Part shown: piece after piece, positions 25,339 to 34,247 of the stretch | How the letters are laid out: the number at the start of each line of letters is the position of its first letter | Position numbering within the stretch: position 1 is the stretch's first letter | NCBI GenBank assembly: GCA_017577365.1 | Contig: PKRJ01000013.1 | Span: 1 to 64,000 of the forward strand | DNA length: 64,000 nt | Reading direction: 5' to 3' | From: Gammaproteobacteria bacterium | Lineage (GTDB): Bacteria > Pseudomonadota > Gammaproteobacteria > Steroidobacterales > Rariloculaceae | Notes under the pieces: generated by a model | What the model was told of the DNA's origin: nothing | Database searches by the model: none | Seen by the model: the letters and a program-made list of their open reading frames with translations, nothing else | Position numbers and translations under genes: made by a program

Positions 25339-27861
25339 TCACTGAACCAGCATCGCCGCGCTGCCGAGCACCGTCGCGCAGACGGCTTTCGCGAGCGTCA
25401 TCGTGCGCGCGTTCGTCTCGTCGTCCTCGTCCTCGTCTTCGACGTCGATCGTCGCCAGTCCGACGCGGCCTTCGTAGGGGTCGTACAGCATGCGGTGGAG
25501 CTCGGTCTTGATGGTCGCGTAATCCGGCTGCGTCGCGAGCTGCTCGCCGCCGTACAGGCGCGCGAGCAGCGGATCGACCAGGTCGTCGAGGCTCGCGCCC
25601 TGGAAGGCCGTGCCCGGCGGCGCACCGAAATCGAAATCTTCGAAGATCGTTCCGCGCAGCGTGTCGTTCTCGATCATCGCGTTGCAATACTCGATCGCGA
25701 GCTGCGCGATCGCGACCTGATGCGACGCGAGCACCGCCTCGAGCGTCGGCACCGCCGGCAGCGACTCGCGCACCGTCTCGAACGTGGCGCGGACGTTCGG
25801 ATCGTTCGGGCTCACGCCCGTGACCGCGGCCATCGTCGCATTGATCTCGTCGAAGATGCGAACGCCGATGTCCGAGGCCGGCGGGAGATCGGCCGGCGCG
25901 GGCGCGGGCGGAACCGGCGGCGGCTTGCGGCTGTAGCGATGGCCGCCGATCGCGTCGAACGTCAAAAAGAATTCGTCGGATTCCGGTCCCTTCTCCAAGG
26001 GAACGACGGTTCCGAGCTCGGCGAGGAGCTGGCCCGTCGCGGGATCGTACGTGTTCGTCGAGATCACGGCGTCGACCTTGGCGAACGCCTGGCCCACCGG
26101 CGCCTCGCTGCCGTTCAGGCCGATTCGAATGCCTTCGATCTCGAGGTTCTGCGGCTGTGCGGTCGCGTCGAGGCTGATGAAGAACGGCCGCCGGAACAGA
26201 TACGAATAGCTGTCGTACTGCGCGGCTTCGACGACGACGTAGCTTTGCGGGACGTTCGTCAGATGCTCGACGCCGAACAGCAGGAAGAACTTCTCGCCGA
26301 CGCCGGCCTCGTAGTTCTGCACGATCTGCTCTTCCGACAGCGCGCGGTTGTGGATCGCGACGAGCCGGATCACGCCCGCCCACGGCCGGTTGCCGGACAC
26401 CTCGTTCGCGAGCACGAACGCGTACGTGTCGTCCCAGTCGCCGAGCAGCCCGGGAGGCACCGGATCCGGCCCCGTCACGAGCACGCCGTTGACGTAGATC
26501 TTGCGCCCCTCGACCGGGTCGAACGTCGCGACGACGTGCTGCAGCGTCGCCTGCAGCACCTCGGCGGCCGACGGCGTCGACAGCGCGGGGCTGCCGTTCT
26601 CGTCGGTGAAGCTCGAGCGGACGAAGAAGTCGTAGTCGTACATCGTCTGCCCGAGATTGAAGTTGCGCAGCATCGGTCCGGCCGAATAGCTGACGATCCG
26701 CGCGTCCTCCTGCACGACGTTGGCCGGCGCGACCCACGCCTCGATCGAGAACTCGCCGGTCGCGCCGATCAGATCGCGCAGCTTGCGGCTCGCGGCGGTC
26801 GTCGCCTGCGCCTTGCCGCCCGAGAAGCTGACGCCCCAGCCGCCGTACCACTCGTAAGCGCCGGATAGCGTGAGGTCCATCGCCGGCTCGACGCCGCTCG
26901 TATCGAACGCGATATTGCCTACGCCCGTCTTGAACTCGTACAGCGCGATCACGTGCGCCTCGTAGCGGTTGCCGCCGGAGGCGATCGTGCCTTCGTGGAG
27001 CGTCAACGCCTTGCTCGCGAGCAGGCTGGGGTCGACGGGGGTCGGCTCGATGCCGTTCGCGAAGGCGCGGATCGCAGCCTCCATCTCGTCGGCATCGGCG
27101 GCGCAGTTGTTCGTCCAGCAGTTATGTGCTTCGACTCCGAGCCGCACGACGAAGCGCGAGCGGGCGGGGTCGTCGAGATCGATCCTCGCCTTCGCCGACT
27201 CGTACGCGGCTTGCACGGCCGCCGGGTTGGTTGCAGGCCCTTCCGCGAAGAACGGCGACTGCGGGGTCTTCGCGTTCGACGCGTGGCAGCTCGAGCAGTG
27301 CTCGGCCAGTAGCGGATAGACGGTCGTCTGGAATCCCGAGACGTCCGCCGGGAAACTCTTGCTCTGGCCGGGATCGCGAAGCGGCGGCGGCTCGAGCACG
27401 ATCTCCCGGCCGCCGACCGCCTGATCGCCGGCCCAGTTGCGGATCCACGTCTCGAGAATATCCGCGCACGCGCTATCGCTCGCGAGCCAGCAATTGTGGC
27501 CGCTCGCGACCTTCGTCACGATCAGCGAATCGCCGGGCGACGTCAGATCGACGACGGTGTTCGCCGCAGCATACGCGAGGTTGACGTCGTCCCCGCGCGC
27601 GAACATCGGTGCCTGGCCGACGTCGACGTCGTGGCAGCCGCCGCAGCGGTTCACCGGGCGAACGTTGTCGTAGAAATGAATCTTGAACGCCTGCACATCC
27701 GCCGTCGCGGGCGGCGGGCCGTTGTAGTTTCCGCCTCCGCCGCTGCCTCCCTGACCGGGAATCTCCTCCACGTCGGCGCCGCTGCCGCCGCTGCATCCCG
27801 CGAGCGCCGCACCGAGCATCGTCGCGAGCGCGATCGCAACGGCTCTCGCTCTCCGCTGCAT
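25339..27861 (-). CDS. Di-haem cytochrome c/LamG-domain lipoprotein
   Basis: 840 residues. Lipoprotein signal with lipobox ending at Cys23 (LAGC), then a Gly/Ser-rich linker (25-50). Two cytochrome c modules: C73-GGC-H77 and C189-SSC-H193, each followed by a Cys pair (GHNCWLASDSAC, AHNCWTNNC) that may form a disulphide. Residues of about 330-560 are a LamG/concanavalin-like domain (ATGEFSIEAWVAPANVVQEDARIVSYS, VNGVLVTGPDP, NRALSEEQIVQNYEAGV). A large C-terminal region of unknown fold follows, and the end is hydrophobic. ATG 27861 has GGGCGGAGG upstream. Probably on the outer membrane, transferring electrons and binding glycan or another ligand (inference). Confidence 0.8.
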   Translation of the reverse strand: MQRRARAVAIALATMLGAALAGCSGGSGADVEEIPGQGGSGGGGNYNGPPPATADVQAFKIHFYDNVRPVNRCGGCHDVDVGQAPMFARGDDVNLAYAAANTVVDLTSPGDSLIVTKVASGHNCWLASDSACADILETWIRNWAGDQAVGGREIVLEPPPLRDPGQSKSFPADVSGFQTTVYPLLAEHCSSCHASNAKTPQSPFFAEGPATNPAAVQAAYESAKARIDLDDPARSRFVVRLGVEAHNCWTNNCAADADEMEAAIRAFANGIEPTPVDPSLLASKALTLHEGTIASGGNRYEAHVIALYEFKTGVGNIAFDTSGVEPAMDLTLSGAYEWYGGWGVSFSGGKAQATTAASRKLRDLIGATGEFSIEAWVAPANVVQEDARIVSYSAGPMLRNFNLGQTMYDYDFFVRSSFTDENGSPALSTPSAAEVLQATLQHVVATFDPVEGRKIYVNGVLVTGPDPVPPGLLGDWDDTYAFVLANEVSGNRPWAGVIRLVAIHNRALSEEQIVQNYEAGVGEKFFLLFGVEHLTNVPQSYVVVEAAQYDSYSYLFRRPFFISLDATAQPQNLEIEGIRIGLNGSEAPVGQAFAKVDAVISTNTYDPATGQLLAELGTVVPLEKGPESDEFFLTFDAIGGHRYSRKPPPVPPAPAPADLPPASDIGVRIFDEINATMAAVTGVSPNDPNVRATFETVRESLPAVPTLEAVLASHQVAIAQLAIEYCNAMIENDTLRGTIFEDFDFGAPPGTAFQGASLDDLVDPLLARLYGGEQLATQPDYATIKTELHRMLYDPYEGRVGLATIDVEDEDEDDETNARTMTLAKAVCATVLGSAAMLVQ

Positions 27862-27884
27862 CGTCGTGCCTCCGCCCGTGAATC

Positions 27885-29081
27885 TCATTCGCCGCGGCAG
27901 TACACCGCGGACTGCGCGAAGACGTTCCGCAGGTCGTAGCCGCCCTTGAAGCTCTGGGTCAGGTCCGTGATGAACTCGTGGTCGTTCGCATCCGGATCGC
28001 GCAGGCAGACGTTCTTGAACACCTTCTTGACCTGGCACTGCGCGAACGCCTCGCTTCTCGCGAGCTCCATGCCCATCGATTTCGCGCCGTTACCGTGCCC
28101 GGGCAGCGTCGGATCCCAGCCGAGCAGCGCGTTGCGGCCGACCCTCCAGTAGTTCTCCCACGCGTCGTCGGGTGTGACGTAACCGTCGGGGAACGTGTCC
28201 GCGTTGTTGAAATACTTCGGCTGCACGATGCCTTGCGTGTACTCGATGCTGCCGGTGGCCGGATTGAAGTTGTAGTACGCGAACGCCTGCGCGAGCGGAT
28301 CCATGCCCGCGTGACAGCCGATGCAGTTGTTCATGAAGACGCGGCTGTCTCCGCCCGGGCTGCGCGAGACGTCCTGACGGATACGATCCGGAATCGTGCT
28401 CGTGTCGAGCACCTGCTCCATGTCGACGCACAAGTGATTGAGCAGCGTGAAGCGGAACATCGCGCGGTTCGTGCCGGCGATGAAGAAAGCTTCTGCCGCC
28501 GCGCGCGTCGTGATCGCGCCCGCGGTCGCGTTCGGCGGCAACGGATAGAACGCGGACTGCGCCGTTTGAACGATGTCCGTTTCCGGATCGAAGCTCGGGT
28601 CGTTCATCCGTCGCTCGAGCGCCTCGTAATGCGCGTTGCTCGACGCGGACGGCAACGGCGATACGCTCGGCGCGTAATAGAGCAGGTCCCCGTAGAGAAT
28701 CTGATCGAACGGAAGATCGTCTTTCACGAGCCCGATCACGAGCGTCGTGTAATCGTTCAACGGGACGAACGGCGACTGGTCGCGGTTCGTCCACGGTGCC
28801 GCGAAGTTCTTCAGCGTCACCGTATAGAAATGACGGTTGTGTGTCGCGAGGAGCGCGGCGCCGAGCGGGTTCTTGTTCTCGATCATCTGCGTCATCTGAC
28901 GGAGTACTGTCTCGTCCGCCGGCACGCCCGCGATTCGGTCGTGCATGCGCTGCGCCTGCTCTCGCGGGCCTGCCAACGCGCCGGCCGCGAGGCTCAATGC
29001 CGCGGCCGCGGCGAGCGTTTTCGACACACCCTTCCCCCACACGGTGCCCGATCTCGATCGCGATCGCGCTCGGCTGTTCAT
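27885..29081 (-). CDS. Secreted mono-haem DUF1588-like cytochrome protein
   Basis: 398 residues. Residues 1-38 are a signal peptide (long positive N-region, LAAAAALSLAAGALA). One haem motif, C253-IGC-H257, lies in the phrase FMNNCIGCHAGMDPLAQAFAYYNF, which resembles the CxxCHxxMDPLG signature of DUF1588 proteins. Other landmarks: AFFIAGTNRAMFRFTLLNHLC before the haem and CQVKKVFKNVCLRDP near the C-terminus, where two Cys may be disulphide-linked. ATG 29081 has AGGAAG nine bases upstream; an earlier in-frame ATG (29111) is possible. It is the first gene of the operon running into LamG and DUF1501-like genes. Confidence 0.75.
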   Translation of the reverse strand: MNSRARSRSRSGTVWGKGVSKTLAAAAALSLAAGALAGPREQAQRMHDRIAGVPADETVLRQMTQMIENKNPLGAALLATHNRHFYTVTLKNFAAPWTNRDQSPFVPLNDYTTLVIGLVKDDLPFDQILYGDLLYYAPSVSPLPSASSNAHYEALERRMNDPSFDPETDIVQTAQSAFYPLPPNATAGAITTRAAAEAFFIAGTNRAMFRFTLLNHLCVDMEQVLDTSTIPDRIRQDVSRSPGGDSRVFMNNCIGCHAGMDPLAQAFAYYNFNPATGSIEYTQGIVQPKYFNNADTFPDGYVTPDDAWENYWRVGRNALLGWDPTLPGHGNGAKSMGMELARSEAFAQCQVKKVFKNVCLRDPDANDHEFITDLTQSFKGGYDLRNVFAQSAVYCRGE

Positions 29082-29416
29082 CTGTGCTTCCTGGATGCGA
29101 TGAGAAGTCATTCGATACGCGGCACGCTACCGCTTCGAGAAATTTCCTTCCACTGTAGAGCTTTCGCGACGTCTCGGTTTCGCGACAGGTTCGGCGAAGA
29201 GTAGCCCGCGGGTAAGCTCCGCGACGGTGATCTGGTACCGGTTTCTCGCAGCGGTTCTCGGGGAGGGAAGCGGCGGCGTGCCGGCGGACAACGCGCGGTG
29301 CGCACTACAGGCCGCGAATCGAGACGCCCCTCATGTTCGACATTCGCCTCTTCGTGCCGCCGTGTGATCGCGTTAACGGTAGACCTTTCTTGACGTGCTC
29401 ATTATTCGCGGACGCC
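29082..29416. other. Divergent promoter region between two cytochrome operons
   Basis: 335 nt between the DUF1588-like gene and the propeller cytochrome. No convincing gene on either strand. The region at about 29380-29418 (TTGACG at 29390, then an AT-rich stretch) could contain a promoter for the rightward gene. If so, that gene's start would be ATG 29474 rather than 29417. No clear terminator or operator was seen. Confidence 0.4.
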
Positions 29417-32068
29417 ATGATTACGTTGAATCGTCGGGCGGCGAGTCGTGACGGTGCGCGCCGCTCGGCCTCGATGCCGACGGCCCGTCTACTTCTCGTT
29501 GCGCTCGCGGGCGTCCTCGGCGCGTGCGGCGGGGGCAGCGACGGCAGCGTCGGCGTCGGCTCCGGGCAGCAGCCCGATCCCGTCGTGCTGGATTTCCCGA
29601 TCGCTTACACGAAGGGGCCGCTGCTCGACGAGAACATGCAGCCGTTCTCCAGCGATCTCCGCGAGCTGCTGCGGTTCAACGTGGGCACCGATCTTTATGT
29701 CCGCGACCGGGCATCGCCGAGCTCCGAGGACCGGAACGTGACGTTCGAGTTCACCCAGGGCCTGGGCGACGTGCAGGGCCTCGAGATCTCGGCGGACGGG
29801 ACGAAAGTGCTGTTCTCGATGCGCGGTCCGTTCGATCCGAATCTCGACGAGGACGAGCAGCCGACGTGGAACATCTGGGAATACGACATCCCGACCGGGA
29901 CGCTGCGCCGCCTGATCGAATCGGATCTCGTCGCCGAGGCCGGCCACGACCTTTTTCCGCACTATCTGCCGGACGGCCGAATCATCTTCTCGTCGACGCG
30001 CCAGCGGCAGGCGAAGGCTATCCTGATCGACGAGGGCAAGCCGCAGTTCGATGCGCTCGACGAGGACCGTAACGAGCCCGCGTTCGTGCTGCACGTGATG
30101 AACGCGGATGGCACGGACATTCGTCAGATTTCGTTCAATCAGAGCCATGACCTCGAGCCGACCGTGCTCGACGACGGCAGGATTCTATTCAGCCGCTGGG
30201 ATCGCGCGGGTCCGCGCAACGGGATCCATCTTTACAGAATGAATCCCGACGGCACGGAGCTCGAGCTGCTCTACGGCGCGCGGAGTCACGCGACCGGAAC
30301 GAACGGCGCCCAGATCCAGTTCGTCGGCGCGCGCGAAATGCCGGACGGGCGCGTGATGGCGATCGCGCGGCCGTTCGAGCATCCCGATCACGGCGGCGAC
30401 ATCGTCGTGATCGACGTGCGTTATTTCGTCGAGAACGAGCAGCCCACGGCGCCGAACGCCGGGCTCGCGGGACCCGCTCAGACGCAGGCGACGTCACACA
30501 TCGTGCGCACTGATATCGGTCCTTCGCCCGGCGGCCGATTCGCGTCGGCGTTTCCGCTATGGGACGGCACGGGACGCATCCTCACGACGTGGACGATGTG
30601 CCGTCTCGTCGACGGCGAGGGACGCATCGGCCCGTGCACCGAGGAAGCGCTCGCCGACCCGGAAGCGACGCCGGCGCCGCCGCTCTACGGCGTATGGATC
30701 TACGACCCGCGCGACGATACGCATCAGCCGGTCGTCGTCGGCGAGGAAGGCGTGATGGTCGGCGAGGTGGTCGCCGCGCAGCCGCGCGGCAATCCGCGCT
30801 ATATCCCGGATCTGATCGGTGATGCGGACCTGGTGGCCGAGAACGCCGGCATTCTGAATATCCGCAGCGTCTACGACGTCGACGGCGTCGATACCGCGAA
30901 TCCGGATATCGCGACGCTCGCGGATCCGTCGCAGACGAGCGCCGACGACAGGCCGGCGCGCTTCCTGCGCGTCGTCAAAGCCGTCTCGCTCCCCGACGAT
31001 GACATCGTCGATCTCGACGGCACGGCGTTCGGCCCGAACGCCCGTCTCGGGATGCGCGAGATCGTCGCGTACGCGCCGATCGAGCCGGACGGCTCGGTGC
31101 GCATCAAGGTGCCCGCGCAGGTGCCGCTCGCGATCGAGGTTCTCGACCGCTTCGGGCGACGCATCTCGGCGCCCCATCACAACTGGCTCCAGGTCATGCC
31201 GGGCGAGGAGCGGAAGTGCAATGGCTGCCATAACCCGAATAGCGCGCTTTCGCACGGACGCGCGGACGCGTTCGAATCTGTCTACGCCGGCGCCGAGTCG
31301 ACCGGCGTGCCGTTCCCCGGAACCGTCGCTTCGATCAGTCCCGATCTCGGCGAGACGATGGCCGAGGCGAGGACCCGCGTGGGGTGCCAGATCGACTGCG
31401 CCGCGGCGCTCAGGCCGTCGGTCGACCTGGTCTACGAGGACGTCTGGACCGATCCGGCGGCACGCGAGCCGGACGAGCCTATTTCACTCCGTTACGGTGA
31501 CCTGACGACCGAACCTCCCACGACCCTCGCCTGCATGAACGCGTGGACGCCGAATTGCCGCATCGTCATTCACTACGAGACGCACATCCATCCGCTTTGG
31601 AGCGTCCCGCGACAGATCCTCGACGCGGACGGCGTCACGGTGCTCGCGGATCACACCTGCACGCGGGGCGGCTGTCACGTCCCGCTCGACGACATGGGCC
31701 AGACGGCGGTCCCGGCCGCGCAGCTCGACCTTTCCGACGGCCAGTCGCCGGATCAGGCCGCGCATTTCAACGCGTATCGGGAGCTGCTCTTCGGCGACAA
31801 CGCGCAGGAGGTCGTGGACGGCGCGCTGCAGGATATTCGGATCGAGGTCGGAATCGACGAGAACGGTATTCCGATCTTCGCGACCGTGCCGGTGCAGCCG
31901 TCGATGAGCGCGGCGGGCGCGCGCGCCTCGGCGCGCTTCTTCTCGCGATTCGATGCGGGCGGCACGCACGAAGGTTTTCTCACGGATGCCGAGCTGCGCT
32001 TGATCGCCGAATGGCTCGACCTCGGCGCGCAGTACTACAACGATCCGTTCGCCGTGCCGCAGGACTGA
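29417..32068 (+). CDS. Hydrazine-synthase-alpha-like beta-propeller cytochrome c lipoprotein
   Basis: 883 residues from ATG 29417 (starts at 29333 or 29474 are possible; none has a good ribosome site). Lipobox LGAC follows the hydrophobic RLLLVALAGVLGAC. The N-terminal half has TolB-like propeller blades (EISADGTKVLFSMRG, HYLPDGRIIFSSTRQ, VLDDGRILFSRWDRAG, EMPDGRVMAIARP). The middle (about 400-590) resembles the HzsA middle domain. Haem motifs are C601-NGC-H605 (CNGCHNPNSALSHGR) and a CX4CH site at about 748-754 (CTRGGCH). HzsA makes hydrazine in anammox bacteria; homologues elsewhere are of unknown function and I do not infer hydrazine synthesis. Probably surface- or periplasm-exposed. Confidence 0.75.
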   Translation: MITLNRRAASRDGARRSASMPTARLLLVALAGVLGACGGGSDGSVGVGSGQQPDPVVLDFPIAYTKGPLLDENMQPFSSDLRELLRFNVGTDLYVRDRASPSSEDRNVTFEFTQGLGDVQGLEISADGTKVLFSMRGPFDPNLDEDEQPTWNIWEYDIPTGTLRRLIESDLVAEAGHDLFPHYLPDGRIIFSSTRQRQAKAILIDEGKPQFDALDEDRNEPAFVLHVMNADGTDIRQISFNQSHDLEPTVLDDGRILFSRWDRAGPRNGIHLYRMNPDGTELELLYGARSHATGTNGAQIQFVGAREMPDGRVMAIARPFEHPDHGGDIVVIDVRYFVENEQPTAPNAGLAGPAQTQATSHIVRTDIGPSPGGRFASAFPLWDGTGRILTTWTMCRLVDGEGRIGPCTEEALADPEATPAPPLYGVWIYDPRDDTHQPVVVGEEGVMVGEVVAAQPRGNPRYIPDLIGDADLVAENAGILNIRSVYDVDGVDTANPDIATLADPSQTSADDRPARFLRVVKAVSLPDDDIVDLDGTAFGPNARLGMREIVAYAPIEPDGSVRIKVPAQVPLAIEVLDRFGRRISAPHHNWLQVMPGEERKCNGCHNPNSALSHGRADAFESVYAGAESTGVPFPGTVASISPDLGETMAEARTRVGCQIDCAAALRPSVDLVYEDVWTDPAAREPDEPISLRYGDLTTEPPTTLACMNAWTPNCRIVIHYETHIHPLWSVPRQILDADGVTVLADHTCTRGGCHVPLDDMGQTAVPAAQLDLSDGQSPDQAAHFNAYRELLFGDNAQEVVDGALQDIRIEVGIDENGIPIFATVPVQPSMSAAGARASARFFSRFDAGGTHEGFLTDAELRLIAEWLDLGAQYYNDPFAVPQD

Positions 32069-32072
32069 CGAC

Positions 32073-32852
32073 GTGCGGTACGAGATCGGACGGCGACGGC
32101 TTCGAAGGGCGGCAAGAGCGCTCGTCGCGGCCGTGTTGCTGTGCGGAGCGGGCTTCGCACCGAGCGCGCTGGCCAAGCGGGGCGCCGTCGAGGTCGTCGT
32201 CGAGGATCCCTATCTCGAGCTTCATACCGGACCGGGACGCGGTTATCCGATCTTCTACGTCGCCGAGCGGGGCGAGACGGTCGAGGTGCTGAAGCGGCGC
32301 ACCGACTGGTTCCGCATTCGCATTCCGCGTGGGCAGGAGGGCTGGGTGCCCCTCGAGCAGATGCGCAGGACGCTCGGCCTCGACGGCGAGCCGTTCGACG
32401 TGCCGACCTTCGACGTCGCGGATCTCGCCGAGCGGCGCTGGGAAACGGGGGTGCTTTACGGCGACTTCGGCGGCGCGAACGTGATCTCGGTCTACGGCGC
32501 GTTCGGCATGACGCCGAATCTGTCGATCGAGCTTTGGCTCTCGCAGGCCCTCGGGCGCTTCTCCGACAGCAAGATCGCGAGCCTCGACATCGTGCACACG
32601 ATGTTCCCCGACCGCCGCTTCTCGCCGTATATCGCGCTCGGCGCGGGGGTCGTCGAAACGGATCCGAAAGCGACGCTCGTCGCCGCGACCGACCGCAGCG
32701 ACAACGCCGCGCACGCGGGGGCGGGACTCCGCGCGTATTTGGCCCGGCGCTTCGTGTTTCGCGCCGAGTACAAGACCTACGTCGTGTTCACGAGCCGCGA
32801 CGACAACGAGGAAATCAGAGAATGGAAAGCAGGCTTCTCGTTCTTCTTCTGA
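32073..32852 (+). CDS. SH3-domain/outer-membrane beta-barrel protein
   Basis: 259 residues from a GTG start 4 nt after the preceding stop. Residues 1-35 are a signal peptide (ALVAAVLLCGAGFAPSALA). Residues of about 38-100 form a bacterial SH3 domain (DPYLELHTGPGRGYPIFYVAERGETVEVLKRRTDWFRI, EGWVPLEQM). Residues of about 118-259 look like an OmpA-type eight-strand barrel with alternating hydrophobic strands and a C-terminal FSFFF. The SH3 module may bind peptidoglycan. It overlaps the next gene by 31 nt, implying coupled expression. Confidence in domain order is good; function unknown. Confidence 0.78.
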   Translation: MRYEIGRRRLRRAARALVAAVLLCGAGFAPSALAKRGAVEVVVEDPYLELHTGPGRGYPIFYVAERGETVEVLKRRTDWFRIRIPRGQEGWVPLEQMRRTLGLDGEPFDVPTFDVADLAERRWETGVLYGDFGGANVISVYGAFGMTPNLSIELWLSQALGRFSDSKIASLDIVHTMFPDRRFSPYIALGAGVVETDPKATLVAATDRSDNAAHAGAGLRAYLARRFVFRAEYKTYVVFTSRDDNEEIREWKAGFSFFF

Positions 32853-33475
32853 CGGTGCCGCTCGCGCTCGGGCTCGCGGGCTGCGGGAGACATCGCGTCG
32901 CCGCGGTCGACGCGGACGAGCCGCCCGTGATCGAGCCGAGAGTGGAACGGCGCGAGGTCGACGTCGCCGACATCGACACCGAGAACTTCGAGCTCGGCGT
33001 CTTCGCGGGCCAGATCAGCGTCGAGGATTTCGGCGTGAACACCGTGGGCGGCGTGCGATTCGCGTACCACGTGACCGAAGGTTTCTTCGTCGAGGCGGCG
33101 GCCGGGCGCGCCGACACCGAGCCGACGAGCTTCGAGCGGCTGAGCGGCGCTGCGCAACTGCTCACGGATTCGGAGAGAGAGTACACCTACTATAACGTTT
33201 CGCTCGGCTACAACATCTTGCCGGGCGAGACGTTCATCGGGCGCAACCGTGCGATGAACATGGCGCTTTATGTCATAGGCGGCGTGGGTAGCACGAAGTT
33301 CGCGGGCGACGATCGGTTCACGCTGAACTTCGGCATGGGGATGCGGCTGCTGCCGCTCGACTGGCTCGCCGTGCACGCGGACGTTCGCGATCACATCATG
33401 GATCTCGACGTGCTCGGCAGCCAGAAGACGGTGCACAACCTCGAGGCGCACGTCGGCGTGACGTTCTTCTTCTAG
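32822..33475 (+). CDS. Outer-membrane beta-barrel lipoprotein
   Basis: 217 residues. Lipoprotein signal with lipobox LAGC (LLVLLLTVPLALGLAGC). After an acidic linker (25-60), residues of about 62-217 form a beta-barrel resembling the 'outer membrane beta-barrel domain' family: FELGVFAGQISVEDFG, RFAYHVTEGFFVEAAAG, YYNVSLGYNILPG and terminal AHVGVTFFF. It pairs with the SH3/barrel gene, whose 3' end it overlaps. The terminal aromatic residue is typical of BAM substrates. Possibly partner barrels of one complex. Confidence 0.78.
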   Translation: MESRLLVLLLTVPLALGLAGCGRHRVAAVDADEPPVIEPRVERREVDVADIDTENFELGVFAGQISVEDFGVNTVGGVRFAYHVTEGFFVEAAAGRADTEPTSFERLSGAAQLLTDSEREYTYYNVSLGYNILPGETFIGRNRAMNMALYVIGGVGSTKFAGDDRFTLNFGMGMRLLPLDWLAVHADVRDHIMDLDVLGSQKTVHNLEAHVGVTFFF

Positions 33476-33486
33476 CGAGGTGAGCC

Positions 33487-33990
33487 ATGCGGAAAACGAC
33501 GATGCTGGGGAAGATCATCGGGGCGGCGGCGAGCGTGCTGCTCGCGATCGGCGCGCATGCCGATGATGTCTCGGGGCCCGCGCCGAATTTCACGCTGAAG
33601 TCTCGCGACGGCGGCACGGTATCGCTCGAGGATTTCGCGGGCGACGTCGTGCTGATCAACTTCTGGGCGACATGGTGCGGGCCTTGCCGCAAGGAGATGC
33701 CGCATCTCGAGGCGCTTCATCAGCGCTACAAGAATCTCGGCTTCACGCTGCTCGGCATCAACGTCGAGGACGACACGAGAGGCGTCGAGAAGTTTCTGAA
33801 AGAAACGCCGGTCAGCTTCCCCGTGCTGCTCGATCCGGCGAACGAGGTCAGCGGTCTGTATCGAGTCGTCGCGATGCCGACGACCGTGATCATCGATCGC
33901 AACGGCCAGATGCGCTATATCCATCACGGCTACCAGTCCGGCTACGAGCATCAGTATCAGGCTCAGATCAGGGAGCTGTTGCGAGAATGA
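33487..33990 (+). CDS. TlpA/ResA-type periplasmic thioredoxin
   Basis: 167 residues. Signal peptide at 1-25. A thioredoxin fold follows with active site C64-GPC-67 (FWATWCGPCRKEMPHL), the TlpA-type insert (GINVEDDTRGVEKF) and cis-Pro (VVAMPTTVIIDRNG). Such proteins reduce disulphides in the periplasm, often apocytochrome c haem-site cysteines or copper-site cysteines, which suits a locus with several c-type cytochromes. GAGGTGAG precedes ATG 33487. Its stop overlaps the DUF4266 gene (ATGA). Confidence 0.88.
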   Translation: MRKTTMLGKIIGAAASVLLAIGAHADDVSGPAPNFTLKSRDGGTVSLEDFAGDVVLINFWATWCGPCRKEMPHLEALHQRYKNLGFTLLGINVEDDTRGVEKFLKETPVSFPVLLDPANEVSGLYRVVAMPTTVIIDRNGQMRYIHHGYQSGYEHQYQAQIRELLRE

Positions 33991-34247
33991 CGAGCCGTTC
34001 GCTGCAATCGGCACGGCGCGGCCCAACGGCCGCCGCGGCCGTGCTCGCGGTGCTCGCGACGTTGCTGCTCGGCGGTTGCGCGGTCGAGCCGTGGGTGAAA
34101 CCTTACGAGCGCGACCGCATCGCCGATCCGATCATGTCGTGGGATCGCGATCCGGTCTCGAGCGCCTATCTCCATCACGTCTACGAAGCGCGTGAAGGCG
34201 CGCGAGGCGCGACGGGTAGCGCCGGAGGCGGCTGTGGCTGCAATTAG
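33987..34247 (+). CDS. DUF4266 lipoprotein
   Basis: 86 residues. Lipoprotein signal with lipobox LGGC, then the DUF4266 core AVEPWVKPYERDRIADPIMSWDRDPVSSAYLHHVYEAREGARG and a Gly/Cys-rich end (GGGCGCN). DUF4266 proteins are usually encoded directly before DUF3570 proteins, as here, where the genes overlap by 14 nt. Function unknown. The terminal Cys pair is typical of the family and could bind metal or form a disulphide (inference). Confidence 0.88.
   Translation: MTSRSLQSARRGPTAAAAVLAVLATLLLGGCAVEPWVKPYERDRIADPIMSWDRDPVSSAYLHHVYEAREGARGATGSAGGGCGCN

Noticed and set aside
23551..26868. 1105-codon open frame on the plus strand
   Set aside because: It is antisense to the DUF1501-like and LamG genes, is built almost entirely of Arg/Ala/Glu/Val/Asp, and has no domain, signal or ribosome site. 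It is a codon-bias shadow in GC-rich DNA.
29417..32068. Hydrazine synthesis (anammox) capability
   Set aside because: Only an HzsA-like protein is present. No hzsB, hzsC, hydrazine dehydrogenase or other anammox genes are nearby, and HzsA-like propeller cytochromes occur in many non-anammox bacteria.
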